From: Prolixibacteraceae bacterium
Lineage (GTDB): Bacteria > Bacteroidota > Bacteroidia > Bacteroidales > Prolixibacteraceae
Length of the DNA stretch: 64,000 nucleotides
Direction of reading: 5' to 3'
Assembly (NCBI GenBank): GCA_019163175.1
Contig: JAFLKN010000013.1
Coordinates: 53,428 to 117,427, forward strand
A program made the translations under genes and the position numbers. Numbering within the stretch: the stretch's first letter is position 1; the number at the start of each line of letters is the position of its first letter. Shown here one piece after another: positions 9,962-19,166 of this stretch. Below the pieces are notes generated by a model. It made no database searches. It was not told the DNA's origin and saw only the letters and a list, made by a program, of their open reading frames with translations.

Positions 9962-10360
9962 TTGAAATATTTATTGGTCATATCTTCGAGTCTCATTAAT
10001 ATCAGTAAAGTGAGATTATTTTTAGAGGAGATTTTTGTCGAATCTTGTCTAAATCAATCTTATTTTAATCGTATTTTTTTGGGTCTTAGCGAGGCATTGA
10101 CTAATTCCATTGTTCATGGAAATAGACAGTGCAGTACAAAAAATGTCAGCATAGAGGTTTTTCTTTTGCAGAATGAATTAGTGATTGAAATTACAGATGA
10201 AGGTGAGGGTTTTTCACTTGACAGCTTGCCTGATCCTACTTGTTTAGAAAATATTAAAAATGAAAATGGTCGTGGAATTTTTCTTATCCGCCATTATGCT
10301 GATGATTTAAGTTTTCTGGAAGGTGGAAGAAGAGTAAGAATGAAATACAAGTTGAATTAA
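9962..10360 (+). CDS. RsbW/SpoIIAB-like ATP-binding protein (putative anti-sigma kinase)
   Basis: A 132-residue single HATPase domain of the GHKL type. The N-box is EALTNSIVHGN (about 40-52), the G1 box DEGEGF and the G2 box GRGIFLI. This is the RsbW class, whose members bind sigma factors and phosphorylate anti-anti-sigma proteins. No sigma factor or STAS partner lies in the window. The start appears to be TTG at 9962, since no ATG or GTG fits before the conserved part. The stop overlaps the ybeY start (TAATG), so the two are translationally coupled. The partner is unknown. Confidence 0.8.
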   Translation: MKYLLVISSSLINISKVRLFLEEIFVESCLNQSYFNRIFLGLSEALTNSIVHGNRQCSTKNVSIEVFLLQNELVIEITDEGEGFSLDSLPDPTCLENIKNENGRGIFLIRHYADDLSFLEGGRRVRMKYKLN

Positions 10361-10782
10361 TGAGTATACAATACTTTGTTGAGAGTATTCCGTTTCCAAA
10401 ATTTAAGAAGAGGAGTACTTCAAACTGGATTAAATCGGTAATAATTTTAGAAGGAAAGACTCCTGGAGATATTTCATTTGTTTTTTGTTCTGACGAATAT
10501 TTGTTGGAAGTTAATAGAAAGTACTTGCAACATGATTATTTTACCGATATAATCACTTTCGATTATGTTGAGGATACTAATATAAATGGCGATATTTTTA
10601 TTAGCATAGATCGTGTTAAGGAAAATTCTCTGGAATATTCCTCTAGTTTTGATAATGAATTACATCGAATTTTGATTCACGGAGTGTTGCATTTATTGGG
10701 ATACAAGGATAAAAAGAAGGGGGACAAAAAGTTAATGACCAAGAAGGAAGATTTTTACCTTAAAGTTTTGTTTGATAGTTAA
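10360..10782 (+). CDS. ybeY: Endoribonuclease YbeY
   Basis: A 140-residue metal-dependent RNase needed for 16S rRNA 3'-end maturation and ribosome quality control. The core HGVLHLLGYKD (about 104-114) matches the YbeY zinc motif HGxLHLxGYDH in the first two His positions. The third His is replaced by Asp with Lys before it, a variation I recall in other Bacteroidota. DIITFDY and NGDIFIS are further family segments. It overlaps the upstream ATPase gene by 1 nt. Confidence 0.93.
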   Translation: MSIQYFVESIPFPKFKKRSTSNWIKSVIILEGKTPGDISFVFCSDEYLLEVNRKYLQHDYFTDIITFDYVEDTNINGDIFISIDRVKENSLEYSSSFDNELHRILIHGVLHLLGYKDKKKGDKKLMTKKEDFYLKVLFDS

Positions 10783-10803
10783 TTACACTATAAAATCTAT
10801 TAA

Positions 10804-12681
10804 ATGTTACCTGTGTACGATGTTATAGTTGTTGGAGGTGGTCATGCGGGTTGTGAGGCCGCTGCGGCAGCAGCTAATTTAGGGTCTAAAACATTGTTGA
10901 TTACAATGGATATGACAAAATACGCCCAAATGTCGTGTAATCCGGCTATGGGTGGAATTGCCAAAGGTCAAATAGTTCGAGAAATTGATGCGCTAGGTGG
11001 ATATTCTGGAATTGTTACTGATAAAACAAGCATACAATTCCGAATGTTAAATCAGTCAAAAGGACCTGCGATGTGGAGTCCTCGTGCACAAAGCGACCGT
11101 TTTCGTTTTACTGAGCAATGGAGAAATATTTTAGAGAATATTGAAAATCTGGATCTTTGGCAAGATGCAGTTGTTTCGCTTCATATTAAGGATAATGTTG
11201 TAACTGGTGTGAAAACTAAGATTGGAGTAGATTTTTATTCCAAATCAGTTATATTGACCAATGGAACTTTTCTGAATGGTTTAATGCATATAGGAAAGTC
11301 ACAGATGGAAGGTGGACGGATAGGCGAAAATGCTTCGTATCATATTTCAGATCAATTGTTTAGTGTTGGTTTTAAAACCGGAAGGTTAAAAACAGGTACA
11401 CCTGTGCGTATTGATGGTCGTTCTATCGATTTCTCCAAATTGGAGGAGCAAATGGGTGATGAAACCGTTCAAAAGTTTTCATTTTTACCTGAAGTAAAGA
11501 CGGCTTTGAAGCAAAAAAGTTGTTGGATTACCTACACCAACGAAAAGGTTCATTCTATTTTAGAAGAAGGTTTTGCCGATTCGCCCATGTACAATGGAAC
11601 AATTGTGGGAACTGGTCCCCGGTATTGTCCCAGCATCGAATCAAAAATTGTAACTTTTGCTGAGCGGACTTCCCATCAGTTATTTTTGGAACCTGAAGGC
11701 GAGAATACCAACGAATTTTATTTGAATGGATTTTCTTCTTCTTTACCTTGGGATGTTCAGTTACGTGCGCTGAAGGAAGTTCCGGGCTTGGAAAATGTTC
11801 GGATTTACAGACCAGGGTATGCTATTGAATACGATTATTTTGATCCGACACAATTGTCTCACACGCTCGAAACAAAGCTTATTAGTAATCTTTTCTTTGC
11901 TGGCCAGATAAACGGGACTACCGGTTATGAGGAAGCTGCTGCCCAGGGATTGGTTGCCGGTATAAATGCTCATCAAAAAGTTCATCATCTTGATGCGTTT
12001 GTGCTTAATCGTGATGAAGCTTATATTGGTGTTTTGGTTGATGATCTGGTCACAAAGGGAGTTGATGAGCCTTATCGGATGTTTACTTCCAGGGCTGAAT
12101 ATCGTATTTTATTGAGGCAAGATAATGCTGATTTTCGTTTGACTCCAATGTCTTTTGAACTTGGTTTGGCTAAACAAAATCGGTTTGATTTGTATTTGGA
12201 AAAGAAAGTTGCTGTGGATAAAATCATAGACTTTGTTTCTAATTTTTCAATCAAACCACAATACATCGATCATATTTTGGAACGAAAAGGTTCTTCAACA
12301 CTAAAGCAAGGTGTGAAATTGATCGATATTATTTTGCGTCCGCAGATTTCGATCTTTGATTTGATAGAGGATATTGTTCCATTTAAAACTTTTTTGAAGG
12401 ATATTCCTTTAGATAGATTTAATGAAATTTTGGAATCTGCAGAAATTGTTATTAAGTACGCTGGCTATATCGATCGTGAAAAACTCGTTGCGGATAAGTT
12501 CAGAAGACTCGAAAATATCACTATAAAGGGACGTTTTGATTACGAAAAAATACATACCATTAGTACCGAAGCCAGACAGAAATTAGCCGATATTCAGCCG
12601 GATACTATTGGTCAGGCTAGTCGTATTTCAGGAGTGAGTCCTTCTGATATTAATGTGTTACTTGTTTTGTTAGGTAGATAA
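10804..12681 (+). CDS. mnmG: tRNA U34 carboxymethylaminomethyl-modifying enzyme MnmG (GidA)
   Basis: A 625-residue FAD-dependent protein that, with MnmE, installs the cmnm5 modification on wobble U34 of several tRNAs. The N-terminal dinucleotide-binding motif [12 protein letters not shown] (8-20), [23 protein letters not shown], the GTFLNG segment and the [12 protein letters not shown] motif are all typical. So is the C-terminal helical domain ending in [14 protein letters not shown]. Length is normal. It sits 21 nt after ybeY in the same run; apt follows after 29 nt. Confidence 0.98.
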   Translation: MLPVYDVIVVGGGHAGCEAAAAAANLGSKTLLITMDMTKYAQMSCNPAMGGIAKGQIVREIDALGGYSGIVTDKTSIQFRMLNQSKGPAMWSPRAQSDRFRFTEQWRNILENIENLDLWQDAVVSLHIKDNVVTGVKTKIGVDFYSKSVILTNGTFLNGLMHIGKSQMEGGRIGENASYHISDQLFSVGFKTGRLKTGTPVRIDGRSIDFSKLEEQMGDETVQKFSFLPEVKTALKQKSCWITYTNEKVHSILEEGFADSPMYNGTIVGTGPRYCPSIESKIVTFAERTSHQLFLEPEGENTNEFYLNGFSSSLPWDVQLRALKEVPGLENVRIYRPGYAIEYDYFDPTQLSHTLETKLISNLFFAGQINGTTGYEEAAAQGLVAGINAHQKVHHLDAFVLNRDEAYIGVLVDDLVTKGVDEPYRMFTSRAEYRILLRQDNADFRLTPMSFELGLAKQNRFDLYLEKKVAVDKIIDFVSNFSIKPQYIDHILERKGSSTLKQGVKLIDIILRPQISIFDLIEDIVPFKTFLKDIPLDRFNEILESAEIVIKYAGYIDREKLVADKFRRLENITIKGRFDYEKIHTISTEARQKLADIQPDTIGQASRISGVSPSDINVLLVLLGR

Positions 12682-12710
12682 TGTTCCACGTGGAACTATA
12701 AAATTTTAAT

Positions 12711-13229
12711 ATGGAACTTAAAGATTTTGTTCGAACCATCGAAAATTACCCGATTGATGGCATCAGTTTTAAAGACATTACAACTCTGCTAAAAGAGCCA
12801 GTTGCTTTTAAAAATGTAGTTGATCAGATTTCGGAATTTTACAAAGATAAAGGAATCACTAAAATTGTTTCGCTCGAATCTCGTGGTTTTATTGTTGGCG
12901 GTGCAATTGCTTATTGTATTAACGCTGGTTTTGTTCCAATTCGGAAGAAAGGGAAATTACCATCGGAAGTAATAAATGAGTCGTACGAATTGGAGTATGG
13001 CGTTGATTCTATTGAAATGCATGTGGATGCTTTAACTGAAGACGATGTTGTGCTTATTCATGATGATTTGCTGGCCACTGGTGGAACAGCGCTTGCAGCA
13101 CTTAATCTGGTAAAACAAATGAATGTTAAGCACATTTACTTTTCATTTATTTGTGATTTAACTTTTATTCAAACAGAAAAAAAGAGGGAGTTGGCCACTT
13201 ACGATACTCATTCGGTAATTCAGTACTAG
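12711..13229 (+). CDS. apt: Adenine phosphoribosyltransferase
   Basis: A 172-residue purine-salvage enzyme converting adenine and PRPP to AMP. The YPIDGISFKDIT N-terminus and LESRGFIVGGAIA are typical APT segments. The PRPP-binding loop VVLIHDDLLATGGTALA (113-129) is complete. It belongs to the co-directional ybeY-mnmG-apt-uvrC run, with 29 nt before it and 23 nt after it. Confidence 0.97.
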   Translation: MELKDFVRTIENYPIDGISFKDITTLLKEPVAFKNVVDQISEFYKDKGITKIVSLESRGFIVGGAIAYCINAGFVPIRKKGKLPSEVINESYELEYGVDSIEMHVDALTEDDVVLIHDDLLATGGTALAALNLVKQMNVKHIYFSFICDLTFIQTEKKRELATYDTHSVIQY

Positions 13230-13252
13230 TTTAATTTATTGCAGCGATAGTA

Positions 13253-15061
13253 ATGGTTTTAAAGAATGCTGAATATATCCGGTCTTTGGTTTCTGTTCTT
13301 CCTGATCAGCCGGGAATCTATCAGTATTTTGATTCGACTGGAAAAATCATTTATGTAGGTAAGGCTAAAAATCTTAAAAAGCGAGTAACCTCTTATTTTA
13401 ATAAAAATCAGCAAAACCGAAAAACGGAATTACTTGTCAGGAATATTGCTGACATTCGGCACATGGTGGTAGAAACCGAGCAGGACGCTTTATTGCTCGA
13501 AAATAACCTGATAAAAAAATACCAGCCACGCTACAATATTCGTCTGAAAGATGATAAAACCTATCCCTGGATTGTTATAAAAAACGAACAGTTTCCCCGG
13601 GTGTTTCAAACCAGAAATGTTATTCGCGATGGTTCTTCGTATTTTGGGCCTTACGCATCTATTTTAACTGTCCGGATGTTGCTCGACCTTTTCCGTAAAC
13701 TTTTTAAATTGCGAAACTGTAAATTGAATTTGTCGGCAGAGAATATTCGTCAGAAAAAGTTTAAGGTTTGCTTGGAATATCACATTGGCAATTGCAATGC
13801 ACCCTGTATTGGTAGAGTTGAGCACGAACAGTATCAAAAAAGTATAGATCAAATAAAGGAGATATTGAAAGGCAACATCACGGGCGTAATCAAATATCTC
13901 AAGGATTTGATGCGTAATTTTTCGGCGGAAATGAAGTTTGAAGATGCTGCTATTATAAAGGAGAAGCTTGAGTTACTCGAAAAATTCCAATCTCGCTCGA
14001 CGGTTGTCAGTAATACAATTAGCGATGTGGATGTTTTCACTATTGATGTGGATGAGTCTTTTGGCTATGTGAATTACCTAAAAATTATTCGGGGAGCAAT
14101 TATGCAGACTTATACCATGGAGTTAAAGAAAGTTTTGGATGAATCTCCCGAAGAATTGCTGGAATTTGCTATTGTCGAAATCAGACAAAAAATATTCAGT
14201 AATGCAAAAGAAATTTTGGTTCCGATAAAGTTGGACATCGAACTTGAGGGTGTTAAGTTTCAAATTCCGAAGCAGGGCGATAAGAAAAAACTTCTTGATC
14301 TTTCTGAGCGAAATTCAAAATATTACCGGCTTGAAAAGATGAAGCATCAGTTGGTTTCGAAGACCGAGAAAAATGCCAATCGAATTTTGGAGACCATGCA
14401 AAAAGATCTTCAGTTAAAAGTGCAACCAGTTCACATCGAGTGTTTCGATAATAGTAATTTACAAGGAACGAATCCGGTTTCTTCGTGTGTTGTTTTTCGG
14501 AATACAAAGCCAGCAAAAAAAGATTATCGCCATTTCAATGTAAAAACGGTTGTAGGTCCCGATGATTTTGCTTCGATGGAGGAAGTGGTTTTCCGCAGAT
14601 ACAAACGGTTACTAGACGAAGAACAATCGTTACCGCAGTTGATTGTAATTGATGGTGGAAAGGGACAGTTGGGTGCTGCCTTAAATGCGCTTGAGAAATT
14701 AGACCTTCGTGGGAAAATAGCAATTATTGGAATTGCAAAGCGGCTGGAAGAAATTTATTTTCCTGGCGATTCGGTTCCATTGTATTTGGATAAAAATTCG
14801 GAGACCTTAAAAATTATTCAGCAGTTACGCGACGAAGCCCACCGGTTCGGAATTACTTTCCACCGAAACAAACGATCGGGCGAATTTATAAAATCTGAGC
14901 TAGAAAATATTTCCGGAATAGGGGAGAAGTCGATAACTGCACTTTTAAAGCGTTTTAAGAGCATCGAGAATCTTAAAAATCACAGTTACCAGGAGGTGGC
15001 CGAAGAAATAGGCGATTCTAAAGCACGTTTGATCTTTGATTTTTATAGGCTAAACTATTGA
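13253..15061 (+). CDS. uvrC: UvrABC excinuclease subunit C
   Basis: A 602-residue nucleotide-excision-repair nuclease that makes both incisions around a lesion. The N-terminal GIY-YIG domain (GIYQYF...IIYVGKAKNLKKRV, about 20-45), a UVR motif (MKFEDAAIIKEKLELLEKF, about 225) and the second endonuclease centre (ECFDNSNLQGTNPV) are intact. Tandem helix-hairpin-helix motifs lie at the C-terminus. Length is normal. It is the last gene of the run that starts at DUF4175 and ends at a strong hairpin. Confidence 0.98.
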   Translation: MVLKNAEYIRSLVSVLPDQPGIYQYFDSTGKIIYVGKAKNLKKRVTSYFNKNQQNRKTELLVRNIADIRHMVVETEQDALLLENNLIKKYQPRYNIRLKDDKTYPWIVIKNEQFPRVFQTRNVIRDGSSYFGPYASILTVRMLLDLFRKLFKLRNCKLNLSAENIRQKKFKVCLEYHIGNCNAPCIGRVEHEQYQKSIDQIKEILKGNITGVIKYLKDLMRNFSAEMKFEDAAIIKEKLELLEKFQSRSTVVSNTISDVDVFTIDVDESFGYVNYLKIIRGAIMQTYTMELKKVLDESPEELLEFAIVEIRQKIFSNAKEILVPIKLDIELEGVKFQIPKQGDKKKLLDLSERNSKYYRLEKMKHQLVSKTEKNANRILETMQKDLQLKVQPVHIECFDNSNLQGTNPVSSCVVFRNTKPAKKDYRHFNVKTVVGPDDFASMEEVVFRRYKRLLDEEQSLPQLIVIDGGKGQLGAALNALEKLDLRGKIAIIGIAKRLEEIYFPGDSVPLYLDKNSETLKIIQQLRDEAHRFGITFHRNKRSGEFIKSELENISGIGEKSITALLKRFKSIENLKNHSYQEVAEEIGDSKARLIFDFYRLNY

Positions 15062-15104
15062 AAGAAAAACGCTTAAATACTGAATATTTAAGCGTTTTTC
15101 TTTC
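15060..15104. terminator. Bidirectional terminator between uvrC and rsgA
   Basis: A perfect 20-bp stem (15060-15079 with 15085-15104) and a 5-nt loop. The arms end in A-rich and T-rich tracts, so it can stop transcription from both convergent genes. Confidence 0.9.
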
Positions 15105-15124
15105 AATTTTTAAGTGCAAATAGG

Positions 15125-16069
15125 TTAATTCCTGTATTTTTCTTCTCCATCGAGCAATCCAAGGTACGAATTGTAGCGACTCATTGCAATTTTTCCTTCT
15201 TCCACAGATTTTTTAACAATACAGTTTGGTTCGTGGGTGTGCGTGCAATTGTAATACTGACATCCATCTAAAAGTTTGAAAATTTCAGGAAAGTAATGAG
15301 AAATTTCTTCTTTCTCCATTTCGAGTACCCCAAACCCTTTTATGCCGGGAGTGTCGATAATATAACCGCCAAATTCGAATTCGTACATTTCAGAATTGGT
15401 CGTAGTATGTTTTCCTGAAGAGTGTGCTTCCGAGATTTCTCCTGTTTTAAGTTTGCCGGTAGGATGTAAAATGTTGATGATGGTTGATTTTCCAACGCCT
15501 GAATGTCCTGAAAAAACATTGGTTTTATTCGCCATCATGCTTTTAAGTTCTTCAAAACCCGAATTGTTTTTGGCCGACAGTTTTAAGCAGCGATAGCCAA
15601 TGTTTTCATAAATTTCAATCCACGAATTCATGACTTCTGTTTGTTCGTCGTTGTACAGATCCGTTTTATTGAAAATCAGGTGACAAGGAATTCGGTATGC
15701 TTCGGCAGAAACTAAAAATCGATCGATAAAAGTGGTCGAGGTTACCGGAAATTGTATGGTCACAATCAGAAAAGCCTGATCAATATTGGCTGCAATAATA
15801 TGTGATTCTTTGGAGAGATTGGGTGATTTGCGGATAATATAGTTTGTTCGGGGAATAATTTTTGAAATATACCCGACAGTTTCACCATTATCATTGTTAT
15901 CTTCCTTTGATTCAGTGAGTTCTACTTGGTCGCCTACCGCAATAGGATTGGTGCTTCTAATACCCTTTAATCTCAAATTTCCTTTGATTCTGCTTTCTAT
16001 GAGGTTTCCATCTTCAGTTTTTACAGTGTACCAGCTTCCTGTTGATTTAATGACCACACCTTTTTTCAA
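15125..16069 (-). CDS. rsgA: Ribosome small-subunit biogenesis GTPase RsgA
   Basis: A 314-residue circularly permuted GTPase acting in late 30S subunit maturation. In order: an N-terminal OB-fold, G4 NKTD (FNKTDLY), G1 GHSGVGKSTIINIL, G3 DTPGIKGFG, and a C-terminal zinc-binding segment with CQYYNCTHTHEPNC. The G4-G1-G3 order is diagnostic. Convergent with uvrC. Confidence 0.97.
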   Translation of the reverse strand: MKKGVVIKSTGSWYTVKTEDGNLIESRIKGNLRLKGIRSTNPIAVGDQVELTESKEDNNDNGETVGYISKIIPRTNYIIRKSPNLSKESHIIAANIDQAFLIVTIQFPVTSTTFIDRFLVSAEAYRIPCHLIFNKTDLYNDEQTEVMNSWIEIYENIGYRCLKLSAKNNSGFEELKSMMANKTNVFSGHSGVGKSTIINILHPTGKLKTGEISEAHSSGKHTTTNSEMYEFEFGGYIIDTPGIKGFGVLEMEKEEISHYFPEIFKLLDGCQYYNCTHTHEPNCIVKKSVEEGKIAMSRYNSYLGLLDGEEKYRN

Positions 16070-16143
16070 TGTATATTTTTCCTTTTATTTAATTCGTTTT
16101 ACTTTAGCAAGCTATTAATGGTGAACCAAAAGTAATAAAAATT

Positions 16144-16911
16144 GTGAAAAGGATTTTAAGCTACAATGTGAATGGTATTCGATCGGCAATCGGTAAAGGA
16201 TTGCTTGATTTTTTGGTAACTGAGAATCCTGATATCGTTTGTTTTCAGGAAACAAAGGCACAGCCGGGGCAAATGCATGAGTTTGATTTTAATACATTGG
16301 GGTATCACAGTTATGCTTTTTCTGCTCAGAAATTAGGTTATAGTGGTGTTGCAATTTTTAGTAAGCAGGTACCTGATCTGGTTGTGTATGGAATGGGGAA
16401 TAAAAAATTTGATAGTGAAGGACGCGTTATTCGAGCTGATTTTGGTGATGTTTCTGTCATAAGTGTTTATTTTCCTTCGGGTACAACTGGCGGTATTAGG
16501 CAGGAATATAAAATGGACTTCCTGTTTGATTTTCAGAATTATCTTTTAGAGTTAAGAAAGACCAGAACTAAGCTTATAATTTCAGGTGATTTTAACATTT
16601 GTAGGCTTTGGATTGATATTCATAACCCTGAAAAACAGCAAAATACATCCGGTTTCTTACCTGAAGAGCGAGATTGGTTCGCCAATTTTATTGCAGATGG
16701 TTACGTAGATAGTTTCCGAGAAATTAATTCTCAAGCACATCAATATTCATGGTGGAGTTACAGAGCAAACTCACGTCCTAACAATAAGGGTTGGCGCATT
16801 GATTATCATATGTTAACCCAGAACCTTAAAAATAATATCTTAAATGCACGAATTTTAGCATCTGTAGTTCATTCCGATCATTGTCCGGTTTTGGTAGATA
16901 TGGATATATAA
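16144..16911 (+). CDS. xth: Exodeoxyribonuclease III (AP endonuclease family)
   Basis: A 255-residue exonuclease-endonuclease-phosphatase family enzyme of base-excision repair. Catalytic segments are visible: YNVNGIRSA, CFQETKA (metal-binding Glu), YSGVAIFSK, SGDFNICR, WRIDYHM and SDHCPV. Length matches ExoA/XthA. The start is a GTG at 16144; no ATG fits before the conserved MKRILSYNVNG start. The next gene begins 1 nt after the stop. Confidence 0.95.
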   Translation: MKRILSYNVNGIRSAIGKGLLDFLVTENPDIVCFQETKAQPGQMHEFDFNTLGYHSYAFSAQKLGYSGVAIFSKQVPDLVVYGMGNKKFDSEGRVIRADFGDVSVISVYFPSGTTGGIRQEYKMDFLFDFQNYLLELRKTRTKLIISGDFNICRLWIDIHNPEKQQNTSGFLPEERDWFANFIADGYVDSFREINSQAHQYSWWSYRANSRPNNKGWRIDYHMLTQNLKNNILNARILASVVHSDHCPVLVDMDI

Positions 16912-16912
16912 T

Positions 16913-17929
16913 ATGCGCAACTTACTGTTAATATGCTTTTTAATTGTTTTCCAGTTTTCGGTTAGTGCTAAATCGCTGAAGGGTTATCTGGAAGTAAAAA
17001 AAGATAGCAACTACATCGAAAGCTATTTTAATGAACTTGTTGTATGGTTGTATTCAGGTGAAAAAACGCATTCGCTGGAATTAAATGATTTGAATAATTC
17101 TTATCATCTTAGATATCTTCCAAATGGTTATTTTAACATGGGTGCTGGTTTTAGTTATCGGTGGTTTGGAATTAGTCTGGCGACGAAAATTCCAATTTTT
17201 CAAAATAGTTCCTATAAACATGGCGATACTAAACGATTTGGAATTCAATCTTATATTTATGCCGGAAAATTTTCAATTGATGTTTTAACTTCTTTTTCAA
17301 AGGGATATTACTTAAAAAGAAGCTATTTGTACATTAATTCATTCTCGAAGCAATTGGAATATCAGCGACCAGATATCTCTTCATCGAATTTGGGTATTTC
17401 AGTTAACTATATTTTCAATAATTCAAGGTTTTCATATAAAGCCGCATTTAGCGATAACGAAAAGCAAAAGAAAAATGCAGGTTCACTTATAGCTGGTGGA
17501 AGCATCTTTTCTTATCAAACTATTGCTGATTCTGCTTTTGTGCCACGCGAAATCAAATCTGATTATTTTCAAAGGTCAAGAGATGTCTCAAAATCTGGAG
17601 TTTTAGCATGTAATGCGAATCTGGGTTATGCTTATTCGTTCGTGTTTCTGAAAAATGGAATTTTTACCTTATCCTATATTTTGGGTTCCGGAGTTCAGGA
17701 CAATTCTTTTGAACGCGAAATTGCACCAGATGTAAATCGCTGGCGTTTCAGCATTAATCATACAGGGCGCATCGGGATTGGGTATCGTTTTAATTTGTAT
17801 TATGTCCGTTTGGGAATTATCCGGTCAACTCAATATACAAATTTGAAATACAATGATTTGGGTATTGCTAATGGTACCAATTTTATGCAGATTTCCATTG
17901 GAAGGCGAATTGCGATGGGCAGAAACTAA
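16913..17929 (+). CDS. DUF4421-like outer-membrane beta-barrel protein
   Basis: A 338-residue protein with a signal peptide (cleavage near SVSA, residue 19). It has alternating amphipathic strands with aromatic ends (YIYAGKFSIDV, KGYYLKRSYLYI, GIGYRFNLYYVRLGI). It resembles DUF4421 proteins, Bacteroidota barrels of unknown function. It directly follows the exonuclease gene and ends at a hairpin. No enzyme motif seen. Confidence 0.72.
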   Translation: MRNLLLICFLIVFQFSVSAKSLKGYLEVKKDSNYIESYFNELVVWLYSGEKTHSLELNDLNNSYHLRYLPNGYFNMGAGFSYRWFGISLATKIPIFQNSSYKHGDTKRFGIQSYIYAGKFSIDVLTSFSKGYYLKRSYLYINSFSKQLEYQRPDISSSNLGISVNYIFNNSRFSYKAAFSDNEKQKKNAGSLIAGGSIFSYQTIADSAFVPREIKSDYFQRSRDVSKSGVLACNANLGYAYSFVFLKNGIFTLSYILGSGVQDNSFEREIAPDVNRWRFSINHTGRIGIGYRFNLYYVRLGIIRSTQYTNLKYNDLGIANGTNFMQISIGRRIAMGRN

Positions 17930-17960
17930 AAAAGCTTCCATTTCTGAAAGCTTTTTTAGT
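17925..17960. terminator. Bidirectional terminator between the DUF4421 gene and tdh
   Basis: A perfect 13-bp stem, 17925-17937 with 17948-17960 (right arm AAGCTTTTTTAGT), with a 10-nt loop. The T6 and A6 tracts are inside the arms. It overlaps the DUF4421 stop codon. Confidence 0.8.
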
Positions 17961-17973
17961 TATACTAAGGATT

Positions 17974-19002
17974 TTATTCCCAATTCAGAATTATTTTTCC
18001 GCAATTACCCTCTTCCATGATTTGGAAAGCCTTCTGAAAATCGTCAGCTGGGAAACGATGTGTTATTACAGGGCTGATGTCCAACCCGTGCGATAACATC
18101 ATTTCCATCTGATACCAGGTTTCATACATCTCACGGCCGTATATACCTTTGAGGGTAAGACCTTTAAATATTAGTTTGCTCCAATTGAGTTGGGTAGATG
18201 ATGGGAGTAAGCCAAGCAATGAAACCTTTCCGCCGTTGTACATATTTTCCACCATATCGTTAAAAGCCGATGCCGATCCGCTACATTCCAATCCAATATC
18301 GAATCCACCAACCATTCCAAGCGATTTCATGGCATCTTTAACACTTTCTTCGCGGGGGTCGATAACTTTTGTAGCGCCCATTTGAAGTGCCAAATTTCGA
18401 CGATATGGGCTCAAATCGGTGCCTACGATGTATCTTGCTCCGGCATATTTACAAACAGCAGTAGCCATTGCTCCAATCGGTCCGCCAATTCCGGTAATTA
18501 ATACATCCTCTCCAAGTAGCGGAAATGATAATGCAGTGTGTGTTGCATTACCCAATGGATCCATAACTGACATTAATTCATCTGAAATGCGCTCATCTAC
18601 CTTTAAAACATTGGAGGCAGGTACCGAAACATATTCAGCAAAACCACCATCTCGGTTCACTCCGATTCCGACTGTATGATCGCAGATGTGTTGACGTCCA
18701 CGGCGGCAATTGCGGCAAAAACCACATGAAATATGACCTTCTACGGTAACCCGTTCACCCAGATGAACACGTGAAACTTCGGAGCCTTTTTCTACAACAA
18801 TTCCCATGTACTCGTGCCCAATTACAAGTGGAGTTTTAATTGTATTTTGTGCCCATTCGTCCCATTTGTAAATATGCAGATCGGTTCCACATATGGCTGA
18901 TTTATTGATTTTTATAAGAACGTCGTTGGGTCCAACAACTGGCATTGGAACATCGGTCATCCAAATTCCTTTTTCGGGTTTTATTTTTACGATTGCTTTC
19001 AT
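17974..19002 (-). CDS. tdh: L-threonine 3-dehydrogenase (zinc MDR family)
   Basis: A 342-residue medium-chain dehydrogenase closely resembling Tdh, which oxidises threonine to 2-amino-3-ketobutyrate with NAD. Catalytic zinc motif: AICGTDLHIYKWDEW and GHEY. Structural zinc: four Cys in CGFCRNCRRGRQHIC. Nucleotide-binding GIGGPIG, with MDPLGNATHTA before it. The open frame reaches 19071, but the conserved MKAIVKI start is the ATG at 19002, giving the usual Tdh length. No 2-amino-3-ketobutyrate ligase (kbl) lies beside it. A related polyol dehydrogenase is the alternative. Confidence 0.88.
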   Translation of the reverse strand: MKAIVKIKPEKGIWMTDVPMPVVGPNDVLIKINKSAICGTDLHIYKWDEWAQNTIKTPLVIGHEYMGIVVEKGSEVSRVHLGERVTVEGHISCGFCRNCRRGRQHICDHTVGIGVNRDGGFAEYVSVPASNVLKVDERISDELMSVMDPLGNATHTALSFPLLGEDVLITGIGGPIGAMATAVCKYAGARYIVGTDLSPYRRNLALQMGATKVIDPREESVKDAMKSLGMVGGFDIGLECSGSASAFNDMVENMYNGGKVSLLGLLPSSTQLNWSKLIFKGLTLKGIYGREMYETWYQMEMMLSHGLDISPVITHRFPADDFQKAFQIMEEGNCGKIILNWE

Positions 19003-19105
19003 TTGGTATATGTTTCGATAAGTGCTGCAATATAAAGCTGATGAGCATTTAAAATAAAGAATGAAAATCATGTTTAATTCTTTATTTTGCTGCTATCCAT
19101 AAATT

Positions 19106-19143
19106 AAGAAGGCCGCAAATAATAGTTTACTTGCGACCTTCTT
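19106..19143 (-). terminator. Terminator downstream of the GH32 gene
   Basis: A 13-bp stem with one C-A mismatch, 19106-19118 with 19131-19143 (AAGAAGGCCGCAA / TTGCGACCTTCTT), and a 12-nt loop. It lies between the GH32 stop and the tdh gene. Confidence 0.65.
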
Positions 19144-19166
19144 ACGGCTTTCAATATTGTGTTAAC

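Noticed and set aside
10360..10782. YbeY with a lost active site
   Set aside because: The third zinc His is replaced by Asp, but I recall the same variation in other Bacteroidota YbeY proteins, so it is probably a functional lineage variant.
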